A DNA stretch of 50,412 nt from Victivallales bacterium (lineage in GTDB: Bacteria > Verrucomicrobiota > Lentisphaeria > Oligosphaerales > Oligosphaeraceae). Made by a program: the position numbers and the translations under genes. The stretch covers positions 1-50,412 of the forward strand of contig JAFZAB010000073.1 in the NCBI GenBank assembly GCA_017548425.1, given 5' to 3'. This document shows, piece by piece, positions 40,795 to 49,981 of the stretch (its first letter is position 1; the number at the start of each line of letters is the position of its first letter). A model generated the notes under the pieces. That model was not told the DNA's origin. It did no database searches and saw only the letters and a list, made by a program, of their open reading frames with translations.

Positions 40795-43512
40795 ATGAAA
40801 ACACTTTTGATGACAAGTTCGTTGATGCTCGGCATCTGCGCATGTGGCGCGACGTTGAAACCGATGATGAAAAGCACCTGGAGAAACGGCATTCGATTGG
40901 AGGACGATGGCGGCCCAGTCTCCGTGGCCAGTCTCCTGACATTCGCAAAGCCCGATTGGACAGATCGTTATGTCCGCTCCCGCCCAGAAAGCTACAGCGG
41001 CGTCATCACTGTGGAGAAGACAGATGACGGCTTCGTCGAGCATGTCACGGCAGACAAGCTCGGCGTGGCGCAGATAGACGAATATTCCGTCCGCTGCCAA
41101 GGCAACACCGCCGTCATCACCGCGCAGGCGACGTTTTTGAAAAACGATGTGCCGATCATGATGGAGCACATCCCCTTCATGCTGCATCCCGTCTTCATGG
41201 AAGGCGCCAGTTACGAAATCACGACTGCCAATGGCCAAATCCATCATGGAACGATCGATATACCAGAACGGACATCCGTCACAAAATTGCCGATTCCGCC
41301 CTTCGTCGAAGGCGTCTTCGAAAGCTACCGTGGCAGAATCGCCGTCAAAGTGCTCGAAGGGGCACCGTTGGAAATACAAGACAGACGGGCGAACGTCTTT
41401 TCAAATTACGGCAAAGTGTATCTGCTGTTGACGACGAAACCAGATTGCCAAGGCTTAGATCAGATTCGCCATGTCATTCAGTTGACGTATGATAAGAACT
41501 CAGCGAAGGCTATTTCGCAGACGGACGCCATCGCCAAAACCATGGCGGATTCGCCCCGCTTTCCAGAAGCGAAGCCTGCTTTCCCATTGCTTCCGCAGCC
41601 TCACGAAATTCAATTCAAACAAGACACTTACACGCCTCATCCTCATGACGCCATCGCCGTGATCGGCGGTTCGGACAGAATCCGCCGCCACATTACGAAA
41701 CTGGCTCCCGAACTCGGCCTTTCATCAATGCCAAGAGAAAACGCCGGTGTGAGGATCATGATTGGAAATGACGATGAAGACGAATCTTACACCATCGATA
41801 TCACTGCCAAAGGCGTGGACATCGCGGCAAAAGGCGAACGTGGCGCATTCTATGCATTGCAGACATTGCGCGGCCTGAAACGTCATGGCCGTTTCCAAGG
41901 CGTCCATATAACAGACAGCCCTGATTTCAAGATACGCGCCATCCACGCCATGGCTGATTCAGACACGTTGTCGAATCTCGGCAGTTGGATGAGTATCATG
42001 TTGGCTCCCATGAAGATAAACACGATTCTTCTGGAATGCCCCTATGTCACATGGGATGCCATGGCAGGGCAACATCATCCGTTGGGTATGCCGAAATCCG
42101 ACCTGCTGAAATTCCTTGAAATCGCCAAGGAAAATTATATCACCGTCTATCCGCTGATTCCGACTTTAAGTCACAATCAATGGTTCTTCCAGAACGACAA
42201 GAACTTGGAACTTCAAGACAACCCACAAGACAAATACGCCTACAACCCGATGAAACCGGCCGTCTATACAAAATTAGAAGCGCTTTTTGAAGAAGTCATC
42301 GAGACGTTTGGACATCCTAAGTACTTCCATATCAGTCACGACGAACTGCCGACGGGGTTCCCTGTCAATGAAGACGGCAAGAAAGTCGGCGCCAAAAAAC
42401 TTTTCTACGCCGATATCATGTGGCACTACAATTTCTTCAAGAAGCGTGGCATCAAGCTCATGATGTGGCATGACATGCTCGTCACCAAGAAGGAGACAGG
42501 CCCCCGCTGTGTCGCCAACGCCCGCGACGGAATCGAAGAGCTTCGCAATGAACTGCCCAAAGACATCATCATAACCACTTGGAACTACGATGACAAGGGC
42601 GGTGATTTCAACAGTGAGGCGGGCAGGCAGGTTGCGGAATTCGATAAAATCCACGCCAGCGGTTTTCCGCAGCTTGGAGCAGGATGGTTTTCAGCGAACA
42701 ATCTCAAACGTCTCAGCCTCGCCGCCAAAAAGTTGCAATTAATGGGCATGATTGAAACAACATGGCATAATAAGTTCCTTAGCGGCGGTTTATTGACCAC
42801 GCAATACAAACAAATCGTCGCCTATCCGCGCGCCGCCGCATTGTTCTGGAATGCGGACACGCCTGAACAGGACTACCCCAAAATTCTTGTCGATTTCCTG
42901 CGCAAACACCATGACTCGACGACGACTCTTCACGGCCTCCCGTTCAAGGCGAACATCCTGCTGGACAAAACGTTCGACAATCTGCCCGAACATGTGAAAA
43001 CATTGGACAACGTCGAATTCCAGCTGGCAAAACAAGATGGCCAGACTGCCGCGCTATCCGTCAAGTCCAATTACTACGACAGCCTGCCGGAAAAGATCAG
43101 ACTCCCGTTGCAAACCACGTGCCGCCAGATACATGTGTTACACACGCTACTGGACAAGACACGGCGAAAGGACGCCGTCACGGTACGCCTTGTCTTCCGC
43201 TATGCCGACGGGACATTCGCCATCGCCCAGCCGCGCAATAATTTCCAGATCAACTACGGCACGTCGCCGCAATTTTTCGACGGCGACAAACCAGCCATTC
43301 TCTGTGAAGTCGCCACACCGTACGAAAATTTCTCCTTCCTGCGCAACCACCGCAACGTCGTCAGTTGGAAAAACGGCGATGGCGAACCGATGAACGTCTG
43401 GTCGTCCACATGGTCCAATCCGTTCCCGGAGAAGCAACTAGACCATCTGCTCGTCGAAACCCGCGATCTGGAATGCGTCTATTGCCTGCTGGCCGTGACG
43501 GTGGAAAAATAG
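40795..43512 (+). CDS. Secreted GH20 family beta-N-acetylhexosaminidase-like enzyme
   Basis: 905 residues with a short signal peptide (KTLLMTSSLMLGICACGA). A ~250-residue unassigned beta-rich region precedes the GH20b domain (PQPHEIQFKQDTY; YTIDITAKGVDIAAKGERGAFYALQTL), the usual companion of GH20. The barrel contains YFHISHDELPTGFP, whose Asp516-Glu517 match the Asp-Glu catalytic pair of substrate-assisted hexosaminidases. WHDMLV, TTWNYDDKGGDF and TTWHNKFLSGGLLT are later barrel motifs. A C-terminal beta domain follows. It would remove beta-linked GlcNAc/GalNAc from host glycans, fitting the nearby heparinase-like lyase. The parts outside the core are unusually large. Confidence 0.8.
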   Translation: MKTLLMTSSLMLGICACGATLKPMMKSTWRNGIRLEDDGGPVSVASLLTFAKPDWTDRYVRSRPESYSGVITVEKTDDGFVEHVTADKLGVAQIDEYSVRCQGNTAVITAQATFLKNDVPIMMEHIPFMLHPVFMEGASYEITTANGQIHHGTIDIPERTSVTKLPIPPFVEGVFESYRGRIAVKVLEGAPLEIQDRRANVFSNYGKVYLLLTTKPDCQGLDQIRHVIQLTYDKNSAKAISQTDAIAKTMADSPRFPEAKPAFPLLPQPHEIQFKQDTYTPHPHDAIAVIGGSDRIRRHITKLAPELGLSSMPRENAGVRIMIGNDDEDESYTIDITAKGVDIAAKGERGAFYALQTLRGLKRHGRFQGVHITDSPDFKIRAIHAMADSDTLSNLGSWMSIMLAPMKINTILLECPYVTWDAMAGQHHPLGMPKSDLLKFLEIAKENYITVYPLIPTLSHNQWFFQNDKNLELQDNPQDKYAYNPMKPAVYTKLEALFEEVIETFGHPKYFHISHDELPTGFPVNEDGKKVGAKKLFYADIMWHYNFFKKRGIKLMMWHDMLVTKKETGPRCVANARDGIEELRNELPKDIIITTWNYDDKGGDFNSEAGRQVAEFDKIHASGFPQLGAGWFSANNLKRLSLAAKKLQLMGMIETTWHNKFLSGGLLTTQYKQIVAYPRAAALFWNADTPEQDYPKILVDFLRKHHDSTTTLHGLPFKANILLDKTFDNLPEHVKTLDNVEFQLAKQDGQTAALSVKSNYYDSLPEKIRLPLQTTCRQIHVLHTLLDKTRRKDAVTVRLVFRYADGTFAIAQPRNNFQINYGTSPQFFDGDKPAILCEVATPYENFSFLRNHRNVVSWKNGDGEPMNVWSSTWSNPFPEKQLDHLLVETRDLECVYCLLAVTVEK

Positions 43513-43664
43513 TTGTTAGTTGTTAGTGGTTAGTGGTCAGAAGGACTGTTTTTAACTGGATATTCTGGATAGACTGGATAGACTGGATTTGACCTTCCAG
43601 AACTTCCAGAACTTCCAGTAAATCCAGTAAAAGTCTTTAAGCTTTCAGCTTTAAGCTTTTAGCT
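43513..43664. repeat. Mosaic of ~10-bp direct and inverted repeats
   Basis: Between converging genes: TTAGTTG/TTAGTGG words (43515-43540), GACTGGATA copies at 10-bp period (43560-43587), ACTTCCAGA copies at 10-bp period (43592-43620), then AAGCTTT/AGCTTTAAGC words. ACTGGATTT (about 43580) and AAATCCAGT (about 43620) are perfect complements and could form a hairpin. Confidence 0.6.
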
Positions 43665-44555
43665 CTATTTCCCCACCATCTTCGCAAAGCGTTCGCAGCG
43701 TTCATGCGCATCCACCAGATAGGCCTTTTGATTCGCTTCTGGTTGCGTTCCAGGCTTTTGTGTCTCCGGATCAATGAATGTGAACGGCGTGTGCCGCATC
43801 GTGATTTCATAGCTCAACGGGCCACGATAACTCGAATCTTTGATGATGTCCGCCAAAGCCTGCCAATCGACCGTTCCCATGAATGGCGGCTGATGAAGGT
43901 CATGGGCACCGTCGTTGTCATTTAAATGCAACGCGCCCAGACGATTGCGGTTTTTCTTCAGCAACGGAAGCTGCTTTTCCGCCGATCCCTCGAAGACATT
44001 GCCGTGGCCGGAATCATAGCAGAAATTGACAACGGACGCAGGATAGCGCGACAAAGCGGTCTCGATATTTTCCCATGTGTCATGGAACGTATTCTCCAAC
44101 GCGACGCGCACGCCTTCCTTCTCCAACCACGGCACCAGTTCGTCCAATGATTTAAGGACTTGTGCGAACTGCTTGCGCTGACGGTCATTGTCTTCCTCTG
44201 TCTTATTGAGTGTGCAAGCTGGAATGTGCATGATGACATGGCCCGTTCCGCCCAATTCATTCAGCATGATGGCGCGGTTTTTGACCAATTCCACGCCAGC
44301 CAACCGCTGCGTTTCATCATACGACCACCAGCACTTTTCATCGCCGGATGAACCATGAACATCCAGCAGCTTGAGATTATTGGTCGCCATCAGCCGACGG
44401 ATCGCGTCGATTTCACACGGCATATACGCAAAATCGCCCGTGAAATGATGGCACCAATGCAAATGCGTGAAACCCGCCTCGCCAATCAGCCGCAATGGCT
44501 GTTCGGGAGAACCAAAACTGCTGACGTAATCCGTTGTAATCGAAAGCTGTGTCAT
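43665..44555 (-). CDS. Sugar phosphate isomerase/epimerase family protein (AP_endonuc_2 fold)
   Basis: 296 residues from ATG 44555, preceded by AAAGGAC; the open frame upstream runs through a GC-rich repeat. TIM barrel of the PF01261 type: LSITTDYVSSFGSPEQPLRLIGEAGFTHLHWCHHF, VDVHGSSGDEKC-like, VALENTFHDTWENI (metal-binding Glu), VVNFCYDSGHGNVF (Asp/His) and LGALHLNDNDGAHDLHQPP. Members are metal-dependent isomerases or epimerases of keto sugars or inositols. Cytoplasmic. Divergent from the Ldh2-type dehydrogenase across 183 bp; both could act in one uronate or polyol pathway. Confidence 0.85.
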   Translation of the reverse strand: MTQLSITTDYVSSFGSPEQPLRLIGEAGFTHLHWCHHFTGDFAYMPCEIDAIRRLMATNNLKLLDVHGSSGDEKCWWSYDETQRLAGVELVKNRAIMLNELGGTGHVIMHIPACTLNKTEEDNDRQRKQFAQVLKSLDELVPWLEKEGVRVALENTFHDTWENIETALSRYPASVVNFCYDSGHGNVFEGSAEKQLPLLKKNRNRLGALHLNDNDGAHDLHQPPFMGTVDWQALADIIKDSSYRGPLSYEITMRHTPFTFIDPETQKPGTQPEANQKAYLVDAHERCERFAKMVGK

Positions 44556-44580
44556 ATCCGTTGTCCTTTTGATGATTGGT

Positions 44581-44627
44581 AACGAGGGCATCCCGCCCTT
44601 GACCAAGGCCGAGACGGCCTCGCTACC
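44581..44627. repeat. GC-rich hairpin repeat element, double copy
   Basis: Two neighbouring hairpin words: AACGAGGGCATCCCGCCCTT (44581-44600; stem AGGGC/GCCCT) and AAGGCCGAGACGGCCTCG (44605-44622; stem AGGCCG/CGGCCT). The second is an exact inverted copy of 17247-17264. They lie between two divergent genes. Confidence 0.7.
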
Positions 44628-44738
44628 ATTAATCTACATTCAAGACAACGCTTTTCAATGCATTCGCATTGCCTCATGGTAGTTTTGAAATATAGTATGG
44701 ACAGAAAATCCATAACCATCGAATCACAAGGTGCTCCC

Positions 44739-45773
44739 ATGACATTGATTCCTGTCGCAGAACTGAAGAAACGCGTCGCTTCCATCGCTATCGCAGGCGG
44801 CATTCCCGCTGAAGACGCGGACATGCTGGCCGAAACATTGGTCGTGACTGACATGCGCGGCGTCCATTCCCATGGTGTCGTCCGTCTCGCACGATATCTC
44901 GACTGCATCCAAGCAGGCGGAATCAAACCAGCCGTCATGCCTGTAACCATCAGCGAGACAGACACTTCCCTACAAGTCAGCGCGGCAGGCGGCCTCGGCA
45001 TTCCGGCGGCGGTCCGTACGATGCGGCGGTTGATGGAAAAAGCCAAAGAACAGCCGATCTGCATGGCGACCGTCAATCACAGCGACCATTACGGCGCGGC
45101 GGGCTATTATTCCATGATGGCCGCAGATGAAGGCTATCTCGCCTTCTCCATGAGCAACACATGTCCGCTCATCGCGCCGACCGGCGGCCGCGCAGCCGCC
45201 ATCGGCAACAATCCGTTCGCCTATTCCGCGCCCGGACGCAAATATCGCGGACTGCTGTTCGACATCTGCATGAGCAAAGTCGCCGCCGGTAAGTTGATTT
45301 TCGCCGCCGCCGAAAACAAACCGATTCCAGAAGGCTGGATTCTGACGCATGACGGCAAGCCGACGACCGACGCCAACGAAATCTGGCATGATCCCGTCAT
45401 GCTGCCGTTCGCGGAACACAAAGGGTACGGTCTCGCCGTCATGGTGGAGCTGATGACGGCTGTTTTGGGCATGTCCGGCATGATGTCGGGCGTTCATTCA
45501 TGGAACACAAAGCCCGGACGAGACGCGAATACAGGCCATGCGTTCATCATCATCAATCCGAGATACATGGGTGGCGAAGAAGCCTTCCGCGACCGTGTCG
45601 ATGCGATGATCGATGAATTGAAACGCTGCCCGACGATGGACGGTGTTTCGGAAATCCTCTATCCGGGCGAACTGGAATGGCGTCGCGAAGCCAAAGCCTT
45701 GCAGGAAGGATTGGATTTGCCGGAAGCCACCATGAAAGAGCTCGAACGGGCGGAAGCCATGGTCGCGCAGTGA
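44739..45773 (+). CDS. Ldh2/malate-type NAD(P)-dependent dehydrogenase
   Basis: 344 residues from ATG 44739 (AAGGTG 6 nt before); upstream Met codons at 44658 and 44697 give extensions not typical of the family. Ldh2 family (PF02615): TLVVTDMRGVHSHGVVRLARYL (catalytic His in SHG), NHSDHYGAAGYYSMMA, SNTCPLIAPTGG, NNPFAYSAPG, DICMSKVAAGK, FAEHKGYGLAVMVELMTAVLG. Members oxidise malate, L-sulfolactate, ureidoglycolate or 2,3-diketo-L-gulonate; the substrate here is unclear. Context with glycan-degrading enzymes favours a uronate or ketogulonate product. Confidence 0.9.
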   Translation: MTLIPVAELKKRVASIAIAGGIPAEDADMLAETLVVTDMRGVHSHGVVRLARYLDCIQAGGIKPAVMPVTISETDTSLQVSAAGGLGIPAAVRTMRRLMEKAKEQPICMATVNHSDHYGAAGYYSMMAADEGYLAFSMSNTCPLIAPTGGRAAAIGNNPFAYSAPGRKYRGLLFDICMSKVAAGKLIFAAAENKPIPEGWILTHDGKPTTDANEIWHDPVMLPFAEHKGYGLAVMVELMTAVLGMSGMMSGVHSWNTKPGRDANTGHAFIIINPRYMGGEEAFRDRVDAMIDELKRCPTMDGVSEILYPGELEWRREAKALQEGLDLPEATMKELERAEAMVAQ

Positions 45774-45837
45774 CGACGACAACTATTGACATGAGTTTTT
45801 TTGGCTAAAAAAACACCTTAAGTCCAGTCGTTGTCGT

Positions 45838-45866
45838 TTGACATGCTATATTTACTCCAATGTATT
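45838..45866 (+). promoter_or_regulatory. Predicted promoter of the lyase-GH39-ceramidase operon
   Basis: A perfect TTGACA (45838-45843), 17-bp spacer and TGTATT (45861-45866), 41 bp upstream of the lyase ATG. A possible hairpin CGACAAC/GTTGTCG (45777-45783/45830-45836) lies just upstream and may end the Ldh2 transcript. Confidence 0.45.
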
Positions 45867-45906
45867 TTTATAAATAATCCCTCCCATTCATACAAAAGGA
45901 GCAACC

Positions 45907-48474
45907 ATGTTTGTCAAACACTGTCTGCCATTGGCCTGCATCGGCCTGCTGGCTCTGAATATCGCCGCGCAAGAAGAGCCTGCCGAACCGCAAATTCCTC
46001 CACGGCTGTTGATTGACACACAGGACGCCGCCATCTGGAATGGCGGCTCCCTGGACACGACCGTCGTCCGCGAAGGCATTCCCGCCACCATCCGCTGGGA
46101 ACACGCCAAGGCCCCCGCCCTCCGCGCCACAACATTTCCAACGGACTGGACAGGACCGCACAACGCCATCGAATTCTGGCTGCATTCCAACAAGGAAAAC
46201 CGTGCATCCTTCATGTTCATCGTCGCTTCCGAAAATCCCAAGACGGACGGCATGGACTACTACCAGATGAAAATCACCTTGAATTTCTCTGGCTGGCGGA
46301 AATTCACGATTCCGATGAAAAACATGGGCATCGCCCGTGAACCGCTTGGCTGGAATCAAATCAACGCCGTTTACTTCACCGCCGAAGGCTGGGGAAACAC
46401 GCCAAAACCGGAAACCGTCGTCAACGTCGGCCCGTTCAGCCTTGTCTATATATCGCCGACGCATGGTCCGCGCGTTAAAGACAAAGAGTTTTTCAACTGC
46501 CTGAATCTTGACTATCCGGGCATGGAAGCCGTCAAAGAAGCCGTCGCGAACAATGACCTCAAAGCGGCCAAGGCCGCATTTGTCAAGCATTTGAAGACTC
46601 GTGAAAAACCGCTTTGGTATTTCGACTGGCGGAAATTCAACGATCCGTCCTCCCGCATTCCAAACTACAATCTGACCAATGCGGACAAATATGCCGCCAA
46701 CCTGCTCGTCTCCTGCGGCATCTGGCATCAGTTCGGCGACAAAGTCGAATGGGACATCAATCCGACGGAGCTCAAATACAACGAATGGACATGGCAGCTC
46801 TCCCGCCACCCATTCTGGACGGAGCTCGGAAGAGCCTACTGGGCAACAGGTAACGAAAAATACGCGAAGGCGTTCGTCAGCCAGCTCCGCTCATGGATCA
46901 TCGACAATCCCGTCCCGTTCGACGCGGGCAACGTCGCCTATTCCCGCTGGCGCACCATCGAGACGGGCATCCGCACGTTCTCGTCATGGCCGAACTCCTT
47001 CTTCTATTTCCTCGCGTCGCCAAGCTTCGACGACGACTCCATCATCCTGATGCTCAAGTCTTTCTACGAGCATGCCATCCATCTGCGCACGTTCCCGCAG
47101 AGCAACAACTGGCTCTGCATGGAGATGAACGGCCTCTACCATATCGGAACGCTTTTCCCCGAATTCAAAGAAGCCGCCGAATGGCGCGAATACGCATCGA
47201 ACCGCCTCTACACGGAAATGAACATACAGGTTTATCCGGACGGCGCGCAGGTCGAGCTCGCCCCCGGCTATCATGGCGTCTCGTTGGTAAACTTCCTCGG
47301 CACTTATAAACTGGCTAATCTCAACAATCAGCCACTTCCAAACGATTATGTTTCGCGTCTTGAAAAGATGTACGGCATGTATTTGAACGTCTCATCGCCA
47401 TCAGGCCAGGCGCCACCTCTCAACGACTCCGGCTGGGCCGGAACGAAGGGCCCATGCAGAGAGGCCGCCGAACTTTTCCCGAACCGCACGGATTTCCTCT
47501 ATTGGGGCACTGACGGCAAGCAAGGCACGGTTCCATCCTTCACCTCTAATTTCATGCCCTACGCAGGATGGTTCACGATGCGCACAGGATGGGATCCGGA
47601 AGCCCTTTGGCTCCACATGGAAGCGGGCCCCTTCGGCGCAGGCCATCAGCATGAAGACAAGCTCACCTTCGTCATTCAAGCCTACGGCACGCGGTTGCTG
47701 ACGGAAGGCGGAACATATGCCTACGATTCATCGCAATGGCGTCGCTACGTCCTCTCCGCGCGCGCCCACAACATCGTCCGCGTCGATGGCCTGGACCAGT
47801 GCCGCTGGAAAGACAATCGCTTCAATCTCACGGATAAACCGCTGGACAACCGTTGGATCACAAATGACCAGTATGACTTCGCGGAAGGAATCTACAACGA
47901 AGGCTATGGCAGAGAATTACAACTGAAGGTCAGCCACAGCCGCGCCATCCTGTTCATCAAGCCGAACTACTGGCTGCTCTTTGACGTTATGTCGCCAGAA
48001 GATACGGCGGAACACGAATACACGTCATGGTTCCATTTCAATACAGACCAGACGCTGAAGTTGGACGCCTTCAACGGCTACATCAGCGCCGATGAAAACA
48101 CCGCCAACTTGCTCATCGCGCCATTGAATCCCAATGGGTTGGACGCGCAGAACCTTTGCGGACAGGAGAAGCCGGAAGTTCAAGGCTGGATTCCCGCCGG
48201 CGGTTACACCTGCCGTCCCATTGCGACGCCGACCTTCGTCCGCAAGGCGAAAGGCGTCCATGCCGAACCGTATCTGCTGTATCCTGTCCAGAAAGGCGAA
48301 GAACTGCCCGTCAATCAAATCAAATCGTTGGGCGACAACAACTTTGAAATCCTGTTTAAAGACGGCTCCAAGCATGTCGTCCAATTCACGCTTGGCAAAC
48401 AGTATCTTGATTCATTGAAATGGTCGTCGTTTGACCAAAACGGTAAATTGACATCCAGCATCGTCATCGAATAA
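45907..48474 (+). CDS. Secreted heparinase II/III-family polysaccharide lyase
   Basis: 855 residues, AAGGAG before the ATG, signal peptide FVKHCLPLACIGLLALNIAAQ. Residues ~30-185 form a beta-sandwich, carbohydrate-binding-like module. The (alpha/alpha)-toroid includes YNEWTWQLSRHPFWTELGRAYW and the Asn/His region FPQSNNWLCMEMNGLYHIG, then VELAPGYHGVSLVNFLGTY (Tyr/His). The heparinase II/III beta domain has EAGPFGAGHQHEDKLTFVI and LLTEGGTYAYDSSQWRR. The architecture fits lyases of PL12/PL21-type, which split uronic-acid-containing glycosaminoglycans. It heads an operon with a GH39-like glycosidase (19 bp on) and a ceramidase-like protein. Confidence 0.85.
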   Translation: MFVKHCLPLACIGLLALNIAAQEEPAEPQIPPRLLIDTQDAAIWNGGSLDTTVVREGIPATIRWEHAKAPALRATTFPTDWTGPHNAIEFWLHSNKENRASFMFIVASENPKTDGMDYYQMKITLNFSGWRKFTIPMKNMGIAREPLGWNQINAVYFTAEGWGNTPKPETVVNVGPFSLVYISPTHGPRVKDKEFFNCLNLDYPGMEAVKEAVANNDLKAAKAAFVKHLKTREKPLWYFDWRKFNDPSSRIPNYNLTNADKYAANLLVSCGIWHQFGDKVEWDINPTELKYNEWTWQLSRHPFWTELGRAYWATGNEKYAKAFVSQLRSWIIDNPVPFDAGNVAYSRWRTIETGIRTFSSWPNSFFYFLASPSFDDDSIILMLKSFYEHAIHLRTFPQSNNWLCMEMNGLYHIGTLFPEFKEAAEWREYASNRLYTEMNIQVYPDGAQVELAPGYHGVSLVNFLGTYKLANLNNQPLPNDYVSRLEKMYGMYLNVSSPSGQAPPLNDSGWAGTKGPCREAAELFPNRTDFLYWGTDGKQGTVPSFTSNFMPYAGWFTMRTGWDPEALWLHMEAGPFGAGHQHEDKLTFVIQAYGTRLLTEGGTYAYDSSQWRRYVLSARAHNIVRVDGLDQCRWKDNRFNLTDKPLDNRWITNDQYDFAEGIYNEGYGRELQLKVSHSRAILFIKPNYWLLFDVMSPEDTAEHEYTSWFHFNTDQTLKLDAFNGYISADENTANLLIAPLNPNGLDAQNLCGQEKPEVQGWIPAGGYTCRPIATPTFVRKAKGVHAEPYLLYPVQKGEELPVNQIKSLGDNNFEILFKDGSKHVVQFTLGKQYLDSLKWSSFDQNGKLTSSIVIE

Positions 48475-48493
48475 TCAATAAGGAACAATCACC

Positions 48494-49834
48494 ATGGCAG
48501 AAAAAATCACCGCCGATTTCAGCGTCTCCACGGGCAAAGTCCGCAAGGAGCTCTACGGTTCGGGCCTTCACATCTTCACCGCCCACCGTCACATCCATGA
48601 CAACACGGAGGTGTTCAAAACACTCCGCTTCCCAATCGTCCGCAACCACGACTGGGCGTTGAACAACCCCAACCAACGGATGATCGACGTGCATCACATC
48701 TTCCCGTTGATGCATCTCGATCCCGCCGATGAAAGAAATTACGTCTTCGGCCCTTCGGACGAAGTCATCCGCCTTGTCTATGAAGCAGGTTCAAAAGTCT
48801 TCTACCGCCTGGGCACGAGTATCGAACACACGGAAGGCGTTCATTTCAACGCGAATCCGCCAGAAGATTTTGAAAAATACGCCGAAGTCTGCGCCGCCAT
48901 CATCCGCCACTACACGAAAGGTTGGAACAACGGCTTCCACTACGACATGAAGTATTGGGAAATCTGGAACGAACCAGAAGGCCGCATCAACATGTGGACA
49001 GGAACGGATGAACAGTTCGCCAAATTCTTCGCCATCGTGCTCAAACGCCTCAAAACCGAATTCCCCGAACTGAAGATCGGCGGCCCCGCCCACTGCTCCT
49101 TCCGCGCGGATCTCATCGACATGCTGAAGGCCGAATGCGACAAGCTGGACGTCAAGCCGGATTTCTATTCTTACCACATGTACGGCAACGAGTTGGACAC
49201 GCCCAAATATCTCGGCAACGCTCCGCGCGAATATTTGGACAAAATCGGCTGGACGGAAACGGAAACCGTCCTTAACGAATGGCATTTCATCCGTGCCTGG
49301 AGCGGCGTCCATTCCAATATCACGGAGGAATCCTACCGCCGTTCCGTCGAAGGGAAAGACGGCCTGATGGGCATCAATTCCGCCGCCTTCAACATCGCCA
49401 CATTCTGCATCTGGCAGGATTCAAAGCTTGATTCCGCATATTATTATGGCTGCGGCGTAGGTAGTTGGGGCATCACGTATCCAAGCACACGCTATAACAA
49501 GAACTACTACTCCCTGCTGATGATGCGGGACATGGTCTATGACTTCCCGAACAAAGTCGCCGTCTCAGGCGGTGGCAGTACACAACGCGCCCTCGCCGCC
49601 GTCTCCGACGACGGCAAGCAGGCCGCCGTGCTCATCGGCGACCTGTATGGCTCCTGCATGGACATCCCTGTGGAAATCAAGGGGTTCGGCTTCGCCTCCA
49701 CGGTGACATGCACGATTTTGGACGATGCCCGTGAAAACGCCGTCGTCGAATGCAAACCGGACAAAAACGGCCTCTACCATCTGACGAAATCCGAGCCCGG
49801 CTCCGCCGCCTTCATGCTGATTCTGAAGAAGTAG
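48494..49834 (+). CDS. GH39-like (clan GH-A) glycosidase, cytoplasmic
   Basis: 446 residues, AAGGA before the ATG, no signal peptide. Barrel with YWEIWNEPEG (Glu160, acid/base) and VLNEWHF (Glu262, nucleophile). GPAHCSFRADLIDMLKAECD and FYSYHMYGNELDT fit GH39-type enzymes (beta-xylosidase, alpha-iduronidase) or close arabinofuranosidase relatives. A C-terminal beta-sandwich follows. Next to a glycosaminoglycan-lyase-like gene, an iduronidase-type role is attractive but unproven. A 33-bp GC-rich repeat begins on the last base of its stop codon. Confidence 0.75.
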   Translation: MAEKITADFSVSTGKVRKELYGSGLHIFTAHRHIHDNTEVFKTLRFPIVRNHDWALNNPNQRMIDVHHIFPLMHLDPADERNYVFGPSDEVIRLVYEAGSKVFYRLGTSIEHTEGVHFNANPPEDFEKYAEVCAAIIRHYTKGWNNGFHYDMKYWEIWNEPEGRINMWTGTDEQFAKFFAIVLKRLKTEFPELKIGGPAHCSFRADLIDMLKAECDKLDVKPDFYSYHMYGNELDTPKYLGNAPREYLDKIGWTETETVLNEWHFIRAWSGVHSNITEESYRRSVEGKDGLMGINSAAFNIATFCIWQDSKLDSAYYYGCGVGSWGITYPSTRYNKNYYSLLMMRDMVYDFPNKVAVSGGGSTQRALAAVSDDGKQAAVLIGDLYGSCMDIPVEIKGFGFASTVTCTILDDARENAVVECKPDKNGLYHLTKSEPGSAAFMLILKK

Positions 49835-49899
49835 GAGGTGCCATCGGCGTCCCGCCGTTGGCTATGGGAGGTGCCATCGGCGTCCCGCCGTTGATAATA
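49834..49899. repeat. 33-bp GC-rich direct repeat, two copies
   Basis: A 27-bp core is identical at 49834-49860 and 49867-49893 (33-bp period), each with GGCG-TCC-CGCC hairpin. A decayed third start (AAGTGCC) occurs near 49902. It lies in the spacer between two genes of a probable operon and is related in style to the hairpin words at 17245 and 44581. Confidence 0.85.
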
Positions 49900-49981
49900 C
49901 GAAGTGCCAAGAAAACAAACAAAACCGCTTGCAAGTGCCTGCAAGGCACGCAACTGGCGGTAGAACAAAAAAGGAGAACAC

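Noticed and set aside
45868..46809. 313-residue minus-strand open frame
   Set aside because: Antisense to the heparinase-like lyase; no protein-like motifs.
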